A DNA stretch of 64,000 bases from Ceriagrion tenellum (GCA_963169105.1 OY720637.1:29011925-29075924), one strand, 5' to 3'; shown: positions 9,893 to 20,909, numbered from the stretch's first letter. Numbers and translations: made by a program. Notes: generated from the letters alone by a model not told the origin.

Positions 9893-11606
9893 GGCCGTTT
9901 AAAATTGCCTGAGCGAGGAATCATTTTACATAGAATTTTTAGCGCCCTTTTAGAGAAAAATATATATTTTTTTAAATCCCAAAATATCATCCTTTCGCGG
10001 GACAACCTTTCGAGATGTTTGCATAAGTATTACAAGCCTTTTTACTTGGGATACGATCCGCCTGTGCACTCCTAAGAGGCTTAATTTTTAAAAAATTAGG
10101 GAATTTGTGATGTCGTGACTTTTCTTTTTAATTAATTATTTATATACCAAAGTTCCAGACACTTCTTTATTTGAGACCACGGTACATCTCCGAACCTCTC
10201 TCTGCAGCTACTCTCACAACAAACCTCTTTTCTTTCTTTTATCAACAACATTTTAACAACCTCTTCCAAGAGACAAAAATTCAACAATTAAAAAATTACT
10301 ATTTCTTTTAAATAATCAAGAAAATTATAAGAAATAAATAAAAACGAAACATCCATCAGCATAGTAAAGAACTTCTAGAAATAACGAAGCCACGTTATTG
10401 TTAAACAAAATATGTTTTAAATATTATTATTATATAATAATATTTAAATTAAAATAAATAAAATAAAATAAAATTTACAATATTAAACAAAAATATGCTT
10501 TCTTTAGGTTATTAGGTTATGGCACGACGTTACAACTTCTAACACCGGCATCTCGACCGAAATTTGACAGTGTGTATTTTGTATGTTTCCTTAACTATTT
10601 TCAATGATACATCAATTGATCTCAATTGTTTTAGGCTCAACTTTGTGGCAGTTCATTGTAAGTAATGAAAAAATAAAACTTAACAAAAAAAAAACTAACA
10701 AAAAAAGCTGAGGGGAGGGAAAATTTACATTGCTTTCATGGGAAATTCAATACATCCGTTCACGAAATAATCGGTAGCTCAATGAGATGTCCACTTAAGG
10801 GAGATGACTATGGAGGCAGGTTTCTCTGTATTTTTTTATTACTGTAAAATTTAGCCCTATGTCACAGAAACTCGAGCAAGTAGAGCATTTTAATTACTTT
10901 GGTTATACTCTAGAATAAAACGGACGTAGTAGTAAAGACATACGAATATCGCTAGCTAAGAAGGCGTTTAGTTATAGAAGGGAGCTGATGACGGAGACAT
11001 TGGTTTAGGATGTGAATAAGGGGGAGGTGAAGAGATTGATGAGTAGCATAGCGTTGTGTGGTACAGAAACGTGAACCCTCAGAAAGGAGGACGAGAATAG
11101 GCTGCGGGAATTTGAGATATGGGTGTGGAGAAGGATGGAGAAGGTGAGGTGGACGGAGAGGAAGACTAACGAGGAAGTGTTGGAGATGGTGGACGAGGAA
11201 AGGAAACTTCTGAGTGAAATCCTGGATAGGCAGGGTAGATGGCTGAAGGATGTAGTAAAGGGTGATGTATTGCTCAAGAGTGTGATAGAGGGAAGGGTGT
11301 TGGGTAAGCGGGGAACGTGAAGAAAGAGAATCGGTTTCTTGGACCGGATGAATAAGGGTAGAGCGTATGGTGAGGCAAAAAGAATATACTAGAGCGATAT
11401 AGGCCCCTGAAAGTTTGGAAAACTGGGAGAAGATTCTCTTACATTCAACAAAATCGGTAGAATATTAAAACAGTAACTGCATTTGTGCGCCATCAATAGC
11501 ACAATATTAACTTCATGCTTCTTAGATCTGCTAAAATAAAAAAAAAACTGAAGTTTCGAATATGGTCTCCATAATGACTTGGGCAGGAATCTCGCTCAAG
11601 CTACCT
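9893..11606 (+). mobile_element. MITE-R, old copy split by later insertions
   Basis: Three separated pieces keep MITE-R order. 9893-10135 holds GAGCGAGGAATCATTTTACA and TTACTTGGGATACG (cf. TTACATGGGAAATG). 10505-10610 holds CTAACACCGGCATCTCGACC and CAGTGTGTATTTTGTATG. 11540-11606 holds GAATATGGTCTCCATAATGA and TCTCGCTCAAGCTACCTCAA. The gaps contain AT-rich DNA and the LINE-S fragment at 10861-11475. The divergence of all pieces suggests an old insertion. Confidence 0.5.
10861..11475 (+). mobile_element. LINE-S fragment, longest sense copy (pseudogene)
   Basis: Read in the best frames this copy gives LEQVEHFNYFGYTLE, AKKAF, a decayed SIALYGAETWTLRKED block, IWVWRRMEKVRWTERKTNEE, then ERKLLSEILDRQGRWLKDV and SVIEGRVLGKRG. 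This is the region after the reverse transcriptase core in endonuclease/reverse-transcriptase LINEs common in insects. In-frame stops (TAG in the first block, TGA before ACCCTC) show it is dead. The 3' end has the family signature CGGTAGAATA. It lies inside the old MITE-R copy. Confidence 0.85.
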
Positions 11607-12300
11607 CAAAAACGAACCGGCCGAATCGCCTTGGAAACCAGCCAAACTTCCCACGCGTGGGGTCGCCCGTCTGCCCTCGGGGTGGCGCCGTTGGCCTCCG
11701 ATACAGGGCCTTTAGACCCGGTCAACGGCGAATCAATCATTTTCCGTGTACGACTCGGCTGTGCCCCCGAAAATCGATCGCTACCACTTAGTGGGGGTCG
11801 TCGATACACGTCTCACGTGTTTCGTAGTCTTCACTGTTCTGAGAGTCGTAATTTATTGCCCTTCCCTCACACTCCAATGGCCTCAGATGAATATCTTAAC
11901 GGTAGATTCCGCGTAATACCCTGCGGTCTACTTCAAGGGTGCTTGGTAGAGGTTGAGTAATTACTATCATGCATTACTCTATACCCTATTAAAGTAAAAT
12001 GTAACTACGACCACTGATGCATCAGTAAAAACCTGTTTAAACCACTGTGTAGACCCGTATTAGACGCGCCTCCCGCTTTTATGCGCGTCGGAAAAAATAT
12101 TGGCGTTTGTCTTCATTCTTCTAGTGCATGAGTATGGGGGCCGTAGTGCTTTCGACTATTAACATAGCTTTCCGTTAGCGTTCTTGCGTTTGTTTCTCCA
12201 CGATAAAAATTGAGAAAATTTATCGCTTCCCATTTAAATAATACTAGCTCTACCATGAAATCAATCCTTTCAAGCGTAACCTTGTGGAAGTCCATTATTG
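11607..12300. other. Unassigned, GC-rich at 11607-11860
   Basis: The GC-rich part supports an open frame of 132 residues at 11562-11960, but that frame begins inside the decayed MITE-R end and has no recognisable domain, so I do not call it a gene. The remainder is AT-rich. Confidence 0.35.
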
Positions 12301-12470
12301 AATAAATAATGACAATACAAACTATGTTTAAGACCACAGAGTTCTTTATTGGTGCAACTAGTTTCAAAGCTACTGCGTAAGTACCTTGAGATGATGCAGT
12401 AGCGTTGAAACGAGTTGTGCCAATGAAGAACTCTCTGGATTTAAACATAGTTGGTATTGCCATTATTTAA
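12301..12470. mobile_element. Palindromic foldback element P2
   Basis: The arms carry TAAATAATGACAATACAAAC on the left and its near complement ending CATTATTTA on the right. The core 12385-12411 reads TTGAGATGATGC-AGTA-GCGTTGAAAC. The sequence before the left arm, CTTGTGGAAGTCCATTA, also flanks foldback P3 at 22640-22660 in the opposite direction, so it is part of the family's end region. Confidence 0.75.
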
Positions 12471-12892
12471 TCTACCTCTACGATGTTAAGTCAGTGAATA
12501 CGGTTTGAGGCATCGCGCTCAGATTTTTAGTTTCTCGCAGTTGCCGCTGGGGTGTCTAGGAAAGGCAGAGAGATAAAGAACTCGTGTAAGAAGACCCCCC
12601 CTTCTCAACTAAGATTTCTAGGAACTAAGATGCGCGTGGTACACGGGTCTGTGCGGTTGACAAGATTCGAACTGTCACGAATATACAGTAAGCCATAAGC
12701 ATGATACCAATGTTAGACTGTTTGCATTAATGTTTTTTTTACAACAAAAGAAATGCACAGAGGTACAGTAGTTACACCGAAAACATGCTCGACGTGCTGT
12801 TATTACTTGGTAGCAGATGAAACGGGCATCAGGGAGTAACGCTATCAACTGTTTACACTACCAATCGACAAACGTAGTTTAAAGTTTCATTA

Positions 12893-13192
12893 GCCCTCCT
12901 TTGTTCCTCGCCCACCATATCAAGCACTTCCTCGTTAATCCTGCTCTTCGCTCACCTCACCTTCTCCATCCTCCACGCACCTACATCTCAAATGCCTGCA
13001 GCCTATCCTCATCCTCTTTACTGAGGGTCTACGTTTCTGCCCCATACAACACTATGCTCCATAACAAGCTCTTCACCACCCTCTTTTCACATCCTTACCC
13101 AATGTCCCCGTCATCAGCTTCCTTCTATTGCTAAACGCCTCCTTAGCTAGCGCTATTCTATTCCGTATGGCTTTGCTTCTGTGCCCGTTTTT
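12893..13192 (-). mobile_element. LINE-S fragment
   Basis: On the minus strand it reads an AFSNRRKLMTGT-like stretch, then a decayed form of ALYGAETWTL and a block starting EMWVW..ME. Both ends are truncated: the CGGTAGAATA 3' signature is missing and the match stops upstream near 13192. Confidence 0.7.
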
Positions 13193-13859
13193 ATAGCAGC
13201 CACAAATTGCTATACTCAATGTTTAACAGACTCAGGCGTTACTTTGTGATGGTTTACATTGTTTTTAATGACTCAAAAGATACTTCAACTCCACTGTTAT
13301 TCAGACGGCCTATCGACTTCAACGTGTGTAGAGTTATCACCAGCGTAAAACTGTGATTCGCATTGAATCTGCCTTGAGAATCAAGTTACAGATATAAAAA
13401 TCTCCTCCGCTTATGAAGCTTCTAGAAGCTTCTCAGTCCTTATGTAATTCCGAAGCCGCCTTGTATTTCCTGTTACTGTCTTCACTTGCGTAATCCCTTT
13501 TGCATCGGGATGTTTTTGCATGTTTTCAATTTTTTCTAGTATGCCTCTTCATTGGTTTACGTGCTCTTTCTATGCCTCCCTTTTGGTATTCAATGATTCT
13601 ATCGATTTATCTTTTCAAGTATTTCTCCTTAGCCGTTTAAAATTATTGGATGGAATGTAAGGACATTCTTTATTTTATTTCTTGTTTTCTTATTCTTGCT
13701 TCAATTGGGTCACTTATTTAGTTAGTTATCCATGGACTCATGATTTTGAGAGTCCGTTTTGTGATTTTTCTTTATGCAAATCAGTAATCATAATTTTGGC
13801 AACAGGCCAGGTATGCAGACGGCCTATGTCATCTATTTTTTCGCAATTGATGAATAGCT
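13193..13859. other. Unassigned AT-rich stretch between two LINE-S fragments
   Basis: No homology recognised. The 133-residue frame at 13682-14083 runs from unknown sequence into antisense LINE-S and is not a gene. Confidence 0.4.
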
Positions 13860-14160
13860 ATTCGCTCATATTCCAGCCACCTACCCTGTCTCCTCCTGAG
13901 CTTACCCACAACCTTCCTTTCCTCAAGCTCTATATTTTTTATTTCCTCGTTTGTCATCCTTCGTCCGTCCACCGCACTTTTTTATCCTCCTCCACACCCA
14001 CGTATCGGAAGCCTACAGCCTATTCTCGTCCTCCTTTCTCCGAGTCCACGTTTCTGCTTCACACAACCCTACTCTCCGCGTAAAACTGTTCAACAGCCTC
14101 TTCTGTACAGTCTTACCCTATTTTAAAGTCATTAGCTCCCTTTTGTTACTTACTAAGGAA
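13860..14160 (-). mobile_element. LINE-S fragment
   Basis: The minus strand gives the same order as 12893-13192 (RRELMTGT-like, decayed TLRKED, MWVWRR, TNEE, ERK). Hallmark plus-strand strings are CCTCCTCCACACCCACGTAT and CAGCCTATTCTCGTCCTCC. Confidence 0.7.
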
Positions 14161-14930
14161 TTCCTGACTGGTATGTTACCTAATACCTATGCAGTACCCA
14201 GGAGGAGATGCCCGGAGGTAACTGAACTTGCATTCGATCGGGAAGGATGGAGATCCGTCAGTCTTAGGATAGAACGACCAATGAATATAACCTAAATCGG
14301 TTAAAATCGATAAATAATCGGTTAAAAATGAATCTGCGGAGTTAAATTTTTAATATCGCTCCCCCTTACATCCACTCCTCTCTCTCACTCAATCTTCTTT
14401 CCTTCAGAAAGGAGCCGTACTACTAATAGCTCCCATCTGTTACTTACTAAATTAAGGAATTCCTGACCGGTATGTAACGTAATATGCAGTACATAGGAAG
14501 AGATACAGGAGGTTAGGGAACTAGTATTCAATCGGGAAAGATGAAGGGCTGTGGTCCGTCGATCTTAGGAATGAACGAGGGGTATGCAACTCTGAGAAAT
14601 GGTGTACGCTTGTTGAGAAATGGTCGAGAAATGGATAGAAATGGACAGAAAATGATATAAATGGTTTGAAATTGACAGAAATGGACGGAGATGGATATCA
14701 ATGGACAGAAATGGCTAGAAATGGACAAAAATGGCTAAAAAAGGACAGAAATGGATGGAAATGGCTGAAATGAAAATGCGGTGTACACTTGTTTATGAAG
14801 ATGCGTACCCCTCGGGTACGTAATGAATACAACCTGAAAGTAATCGGTTAATAATGAATCCGCGGAGTTCAATTTTGAATATCGCTCCGCCTCAAGTCCG
14901 CTCTTCTCTTTCACTCAATCTTCTTCCCTG
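14131..14930 (+). repeat. Tandem duplication, second copy interrupted by element M
   Basis: 14131-14425 and 14426-14930 are copies of each other. Both run AGCTCCC, GTTACTTACTAA, GGAATTCCTGAC, GGTATGT, then ATCGGGAA and ATCGGTTAA, then GGAGTT and TATCGCTCC, and end in a CTCACTCAATCTTCTT tract. The second copy is longer because element M (14576-14814) sits in it. A related fragment is at 32408-32475. Confidence 0.75.
14576..14814 (+). mobile_element. Minisatellite element M, copy 2
   Basis: Same ends as copy 1: CGAGGGGTATGCAACTCTGA at the start and GATGCGTACCCCTCG at the end, with about 15 decamers of the GAAATGGACA type between. The neighbouring duplicate at 14270-14295 lacks it, giving an empty-site comparison that marks this as an insertion rather than an expansion in place. 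Confidence 0.8.
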
Positions 14931-15310
14931 CTTCTCGTCTTGAGAGTCCTCAGGGCCTTTCCCTTCCTTCGGAGGATTCTCTCTATATTCCCTCCCCCCA
15001 TTGATCGTCCCTCTATCCCTTCCCACCCACTCCCATCCTTCCCACGCCATCACAGGTGAGGGGGGGCGCCCCTCTTGCCCCCCTCACCTGTGATGTGGGT
15101 ACTTCCAAACATCATCCTGCCGAGCACCGCACTGTCCTCTTCCCCCTCATCCCACCGCCGCCTCTCAAATGAGACACCGTGTCCTTTCTCCAAACCACAC
15201 CTCTTTCCTCCCTTCCGGTCCTCCACTCCTACCGAGCGTCAATTTACATGTAATCGGCGTAAAGCAGCAAGTGAATGTGACGTGAAAGTTAGCAAAAAGT
15301 ACTTTTTTGG
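14931..15310. other. Unassigned CT/GC-rich stretch with a short inverted repeat
   Basis: CATCACAGGTGAGGGGGG (15049-15066) and CCCCCCTCACCTGTGATG (15079-15096) form an 18-bp perfect inverted repeat around a 12-base centre, a strong hairpin. Nothing coding is recognised. Confidence 0.5.
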
Positions 15311-15622
15311 GATTGGATTGGATTTTGGGGAGGCGACCGACAGCTAAGGTCATTCCCTCCGTAGGGACAAGGTAAGGGAGGAAGGATGGATAGAAACCCG
15401 GTGTCGGCATTGCACTGTTCTTAAAGAAAGGCGCCAAGGGGACCACGGATTAACGACTCATCCGACAGACGGAGCACCGTACTTGAAGTGCCCTTCACTA
15501 TATGCTCAAGTATGGATCGTATTTCCTCTGAAAAATATCTTCTGCAGGGATTTGAACCCTGGCTGTCCGTATGGTTAGCCGGTACTCCAATCCACCACAC
15601 AAACCCGATTCCCATTTATTTT
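15311..15622 (-). mobile_element. tRNA-derived SINE, copy 1
   Basis: On the minus strand the head reads GTGTGGTGGATTGGAGTACC and CCAGGGTTCAAATCCCTG, matching tRNA D-arm and T-arm with a B box (GGTTCAAATCC). The body includes TCGGATGAGTCG and CTTGGCGCC, and the tail ends with two or three CCAATC units. The copy at 34262-34578 has the same head, body and tail order, which proves a dispersed element of about 315 bp. Confidence 0.85.
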
Positions 15623-15649
15623 TTCTATTTTTTTAAAATTGAAAGTTGT

Positions 15650-15945
15650 TTTTTCTTAAGTATTCTACCGGTGAAGGTAGATTTTGATGAAAGTCAGAGA
15701 ACTCCTCCCGGTTTTCTACACTTTCAGGGGCTTAACTACCTCTAGTATTTCCTTTTTCACGTCAGCATACGATCTACCCTTCTTCATCCCGTCCATGAAA
15801 CCTATTCTCTTTCTTCCCCTACCCCGCTTGCCCAACATCCTTCCCTCTTTCTCATTCTTCAGCAACCCATCACCCCTTATTACATCCTCCAGCCACCGAC
15901 ACAGCCTATCCCGGATTTCATTCAAAAGTTTCCTTTCCTCGAAAG
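15650..15945 (-). mobile_element. LINE-S 3' end
   Basis: On the minus strand the frame 15716-15925 (69 residues) reads NEIRDRLCRWLEDVIRGDG, RMLGKRGRGRKRIGFMDGMK and KGRSYADVKKEILE, the extreme C-terminus of this LINE. The 3' signature, CCGGTAGAATACTT in the complement, follows at 15658-15671. Confidence 0.8.
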
Positions 15946-16084
15946 TTGTTCTATGAGCATGAAATCATATATAATCATTTAGTATTCTACTGCTAAGAGT
16001 TGGTTTAAGTGGAAATAAGTCCAATCGTCCCCTGGATTTGTACAAATCCAGGGCTGCATTAACATATAATGTTCCATTCTTCAT

Positions 16085-16425
16085 CTCGTCTTAAGTCCTA
16101 CCCTTCTTCATCCCGTCCATAATACGTATTCACTTTCTTCCCTTCTCCGTTAGCCAACACTCTTCCCTCAATCACGGTCTTGATCAAACCTTCGCCCCCC
16201 ATTGCTCCCTCCAGCCTCCTACTTGGTCCTTAACTGATTTCATACAGAAGTTTTCTTCCCTCTCCAACCGTACCAAGCACTTCCAAGATTGTTTTCCTTT
16301 CTTTCACCGGACCTTCTCCATCCTCCTCCGCAAACATATCTCGAATGCTAGCCGTCAATTCTAGCCTTTTGTCTCAGAGCCCGCGTTTCTTCCCCATGCG
16401 ACGCTACAATGCATATCAAACTCTT
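16085..16425 (-). mobile_element. LINE-S fragment
   Basis: An antisense copy covering the same region, more diverged, recognised by CCCTTCTTCATCCCGTCCAT and CACCGGACCTTCTCCATCC. The 3' terminal signature is absent. Confidence 0.65.
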
Positions 16426-16439
16426 CACTAACTCGATGA

Positions 16440-16605
16440 AATTTATATCGTAAATGATAACTTGGTGATTCCACATACATTTATTTAAAAACACCCTAGG
16501 TGTCGGCGTATCATGTGATGATGACGTGCTACATCAAAAGACAGGTCGTGCTTTAATATGTGTACGTGGAATCACCCAGTAACTGTTATAATGTATTATG
16601 CGAAG
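16440..16605. mobile_element. Diverged palindromic element P12
   Basis: GTGATTCCACATACATTTAT on the left and ATATGTGTACGTGGAATCAC on the right are near complements, with further weaker pairing outward. The centre has TGATGATGACGTG. It resembles the other foldbacks but the GAAAC core is not found. Confidence 0.5.
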
Positions 16606-16784
16606 CAGATTCCAAGAATTTGGCCCGAGATAAAATTAAACATAAAGGTACTTTGCCGATAAGGTTACGAGTGGAATGGGTTTTAAGCTCCATTTCTTGT
16701 TCTTAATGGTTGAGTTTAGAGATGTAGAAATTCTTATCTTCCTTGGGATTCGACGAAATAAATTAAACTTTCGTTGAGAGTACA

Positions 16785-16915
16785 TCTACATAATACCCCG
16801 CGAGCCGCCACGTGGACGTGTGGAAGGGGGTGTTAGGTCACCAGCCGTGTAAAGGTGTAAGATTTTTGGAGATGAAATGGTGACGTATTATAGGAGAGAA
16901 CCTGCTGTCTATGTT
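16785..16915 (-). mobile_element. LINE-A 3' terminal fragment
   Basis: ACATCTACATAATACCCCGC and the following block to TGGAGATGAAATGGTGACGT are the reverse complement of the 3' UTR of the LINE-A copy ending at 56560. Only about 130 bp of 3' UTR is present, as in strongly 5' truncated LINE insertions. Confidence 0.75.
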
Positions 16916-18629
16916 GTCCCAGACCACGGATAGTGTTTTGAACATTGCCTACCATATGTTATATTTCCTTATTATATAAGACACTCTCATAGAAGACTCT
17001 TTGTATCCTTTGCCTTCTTTCTTAGCGTACAATATTTATAACATTCTCATCCTTCCCTTGTGTTTAGCCTAAATAAAGAGTTTAGCCATCTCTCATTCCC
17101 TACAGCCGTCAATGCTCCTCAACAATTGCATAGAAACTACCCCTTGCCTCTTCGGAATAAGAGGGTAATTTTTTTGATACAATCCTTGCCAGGATACATG
17201 ATGGAATATGTCTGGGATTAATTAAAGACAATGGGAGACTGTAACTTAGTGAATAATGCTGTGAATGCGTATTTTTCTCGTTTATAAACTCACCCTCGTC
17301 GCGTACGATTATTATGCTGAGCTAATGTTCTTTAGAACAAAGAAATTTTCCTCGCATTTTCACTGTATTCTTCTTTGTGCTTCACTTCAAGTATCAACGT
17401 CTGCGGGAGGTATTTCAACCCGGAAATTGGTTTTCTTAGGCGCTCTCCGTCTCGCTCTTCTTCGCTGTGGAGATCCCTTCCTTTGAACATTTTTCCCGTG
17501 GGTGCCTTGTCGGAGGATCTGGAGACGCCTTCCAAGAATATGAATTCTTTTATATTTGTTAGAACATATTATTATTTTTTAACTTCGCCTGTTTTGTTCC
17601 ATTGTATGTAATTTTTTAAATGCAAAATCTTAAGAAAGCATCATTTTCATGGCTTTGTTTTCTAGCTTTTTGTTCTTTTTTATTGGTTGATTTGACTTTC
17701 ACCCGCGATTAACTGATGTAAACTCATCTTGGGATTTACAGTGTAAGGTCTATGTTTGTAAGGGAGACTTTTACATCGTCTTCAGGGCAACCGTCACTTG
17801 GGGTATGATTGGCCCTGAAGGGTAACATTGGCCCAAATCTTCAACAAAAATAGTTTGTCCTGCCTCTATTCACCTAATGGGGCAACTGACTTATTTTTGT
17901 GCTGAAAGGTTGGTAGCAGCACTGGCTATACGCCTACGACTCCAGTGTCGTGGTTTTTACCTTTTACCACCTCTACAATACCGCTCCATCTCCACCCTTA
18001 CTTGGTGTAAAGTTATTGTTTCATCACGACTTTTATCCAGAATCCAAAATTCTGGCCTTTTTTGACCGTTAGATACATTACAACCTATATTTAGACTCGT
18101 TCAAAGTATTTCAAGTGTTTCTTTTTTGGCACCTACAATGTTTATTAGTAAATATAGATTATTTTGATTAGGCCAACTTTGGTCCAATATAGTGGCTGGG
18201 CCGATCTGACCCCAGCATTATTTTTTTCAACTGTTGAAAACAAAAAATATATCATTATATTACTGGATAATGACAGATCTTTCAGTAGCGATGAGGTCAA
18301 TGGAAAAGTCTCCTTTCGAAACGTTGGCCTCCACGGAAGAACTGATCCAGTGCGAAACCCGAGAACAGCTTACACCAATCGGGTTTTTAATCAGTCTCTC
18401 TCCGTCTACAGGGTCACTCGATGGATGCCATTTTAACCCCACCATATGTCTCTGAAGTTGAAAATGTGACTGTGTACATTGATACGCTGCCGAACTGACG
18501 GCTACAAAACTTACCTCCCCACACCCTCGCGAGTGACAACAGAAGAAACTGAGAGAGCTTTTAAGGCAATCAATGTACAATTATCTTTTATCCTTGCCCT
18601 CTGTCAATCTCGTTTTCTTTATGCCCTCC
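16916..18629. other. Unassigned; no gene supported
   Basis: Several open frames overlap at 18164-18580 on both strands, including a 106-residue minus-strand frame, but none shows a known domain. Sequence 18230-18470 has more even base use than its flanks and could be a remnant of an unrecognised coding element. The rest is AT-rich. Confidence 0.35.
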
Positions 18630-18700
18630 TTTTGCACGGCCATATACCCCCTGCCACTCGCCCCCTACGACGTCTCGCAGGAAAATATGTGGATGTAGAA
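18630..18700 (+). mobile_element. Degenerate LINE-A 3' tail
   Basis: CACGGCCATATACCCCCTGC, ACGTCTCGCAGG and ATGTGGATGTAGAA match in order the end of the LINE-A 3' UTR (CCCCCTGCCACCCGCCC, GGCTCGCAGGG, ATGTAGATGTAGA) with many substitutions. Confidence 0.5.
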
Positions 18701-19179
18701 ACTACTCAGTGTCGGGATATGTGTTCCACGTTCCTGGAAGCGTCTATTGACCCGCTATTTAATTTCTTACGGGCTCCTCAAACTGTCCGCATCCCCTCAT
18801 GCCTTTAAAAGCCTAATTCTCTTCCTTCCTCTTACCCGTTGACCGTACATTCTCCCATCAATCTTCTTCAACCTTTCAATATGCCGTCTCTCCATTTTTG
18901 TTATTTCCTCCGTATCTACGCCTCTAATCTCATTTTCCTCGCCACCATATCTCACCCTCTCTTGTTTCTCCACACTGAAATGTCATCACATCATTCTTTC
19001 TAAGAGCGTTGAAATAAATTTGATGGCTCACACACTGAGTGCTGTCGAATGATTAAAGTTTCTATATCCACTTTGTATTCCATTGAAAGCATCGCGTTCG
19101 CTGAGTGTCCTTAATTTTGAAGAATATAAGTTAGTTGTAAAATACTAAGATTCTTGCGAAATTGAGTGGAATTTTTGCG
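18701..19179. other. Unassigned
   Basis: Nothing coding recognised. The last 20 bases drift gradually into the satellite unit that follows, so the array edge is not sharp. Confidence 0.35.
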
Positions 19180-20034
19180 TAATGTAGAATAAAAATAAGC
19201 GATTTTCCGCAAACATAAAATTTACTTCGACCCGGGTTTCCATGTTTATACATCATCATCAGTTAATAAATGACACTCAGTGCGCACAATATGTAGTCAT
19301 CGGAGGAAAGTGAGGTTCAAGGGGGTTAGTGGAGAAGTGGGTGGAAAAACCTTAGAAAATGGCTTAGAAAATGATCGAACCTTCTGCATCTAAAGCAGTT
19401 AACTTTTAATGCGGAATTAAATTGAGCGACTTTCCGCAAACATAAAATTTACTTCGACCCGGGTTTCCATATTTATACATCATCATCGGGTAATAAATGA
19501 CACACAGTGCGCACAATATATAGTCATCGGAGGAAAGTGAGGTTCAAGGGGGTTAGTGGAGAAGTGAGTGGAAAAAACCTTAGAAAATGGCTTAGAAAAT
19601 GATCGAGCCTTCTGCATCTAAAGCAGGTAACTTATAATGCGGAATTAAAACGAGCGATTTTCCGCATACATAAAATTTACTTCGATCCGGGTTTCCATAT
19701 TTATACATCATCATCGGGTAATACATGATACTCAGTGCGCACAATTTATAGTCATCGGAGGAAAGTGAGGTTCAAGGGGGTTAGTGGAGAAGTGAGTGGA
19801 AAAAACCTTAGAAAATGGCTTAGAAAATGATCGAGCCTTCTGCATCTAAAGCAGGTAACTTATAATGCGGAATTAAAACGAGCGATTTTCCGCATACATA
19901 AAATTTACTTCGATCCGGGTTTCCATGTTTATACATTATCATCGTCAAGTAATAAATGATTCTAAGTGCGCACAATGTATAGTCATCGGAGGAAAGTGGG
20001 GTCAAAGGGGGTTAGTGCAGAAGTGAGTGGAAAA
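19180..20034 (+). repeat. 227-bp satellite array, left arm
   Basis: Units starting GCGATTTTCCGC are at 19199, 19426, 19654 and 19882, spaced 227-228 bp. Each contains TTTACTTCGA, CGGGTTTCCAT, a CATCATC run, CAGTGCGCACAAT, AGTCATCGGAGGAAAGT and CCTTCTGCATCTAAAGCAG. The first unit is the most diverged at its outer end, as usual at array edges. Confidence 0.95.
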
Positions 20035-20336
20035 TTGGAAGAGGGGAACGGGGGGAGGTGAGAAGGTGGAAGGCGAGAGAGGGGAATTAGGGTATACAAG
20101 TAATCAAATTCAAAAGTTTAAAATTTGACATGGTGGAAGGTGGACATTGTAACTAATCAAACTTAGTGTAGTCGACAGTTTTACCTTGAGAGACACAAAG
20201 TCCGATCCATAACACGATAAATAAAATTTTAATTAAGGATGGAAGCATTTCTAAGCTAATTTAGCAACTTAAGGTGGTTCGAGCGAGATAGTTTAGTTAT
20301 TCATTATCATCAGGTATCAAATGCTGCTAAGTACAT

Positions 20337-20909
20337 TAAGGTAGTTTGAGCGAAATATTATTTTACCTGGAAATCGATGAATTTGGTTGCATCCGAAAGA
20401 AAGGTGTCTTACTCTTCGAAGTATACCAAAATATCAAACACTTTGCCGAACTACTTTCCGAGATTTTTGACGAAAAATACCAGCCCTTTTACATGGGAAA
20501 GGGTAGATACGTAATAGCTCTCCAGAGAGACCTTATTTAGTAAATGAGAAATTTCTAACTCCTAGATCACGTCCAAAAACTAACAGTGTGAAGCTTATAT
20601 GTATTCTCGACTATTTTTTTAAAATAAGTCATATTGTCACCGCAGTTATTTTTTCAGGATCACAAACTTCCTTCCGCTTGAGTGAGTTTTATACGTGCCG
20701 CGTGAAAAAAGTGACTCAAGTTAAAGGCTTATCTAGATATTTTTATTAAATGACTAAGAATTCCAGTCATATGAAAGTATATAATTGCACCACTAATAAT
20801 GCAATATATTTAATTCATGCTTCCTACTTCTGTTGAAGTAAAAATGTATAAGTCGAATATTGTCTCCACTGTGACTAGGTAGGGAACTATCACGCTCGAA
20901 CTACCTTAA
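20337..20909 (+). mobile_element. MITE-R, copy 2, at the centre of the inverted repeat
   Basis: It begins TTAAGGTAGTTTGAGCGAAA and ends CGCTCGAACTACCTTAA, with the usual internal blocks (GAACTACTTTCCGAG, CCAGCCCTTTTACATGGGAA, GAGAGACCTTATTT). Its right terminal 26 bp belong to the right arm and have a mirrored partner at 20267-20294 in the left arm. The palindrome therefore formed with, or through, an R terminus. Confidence 0.85.

Noticed and set aside
11562..11960. 132-residue frame in GC-rich DNA
   Set aside because: It starts inside a decayed MITE end, competes with frames on both strands and has no recognisable domain.
13682..14083. 133-residue frame
   Set aside because: Its second half is the antisense strand of a LINE-S fragment.
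18164..18808. Cluster of frames of 73-109 residues on both strands
   Set aside because: No known domain; the last one runs into a degenerate LINE-A 3' tail. An unknown coding remnant is possible but unsupported.
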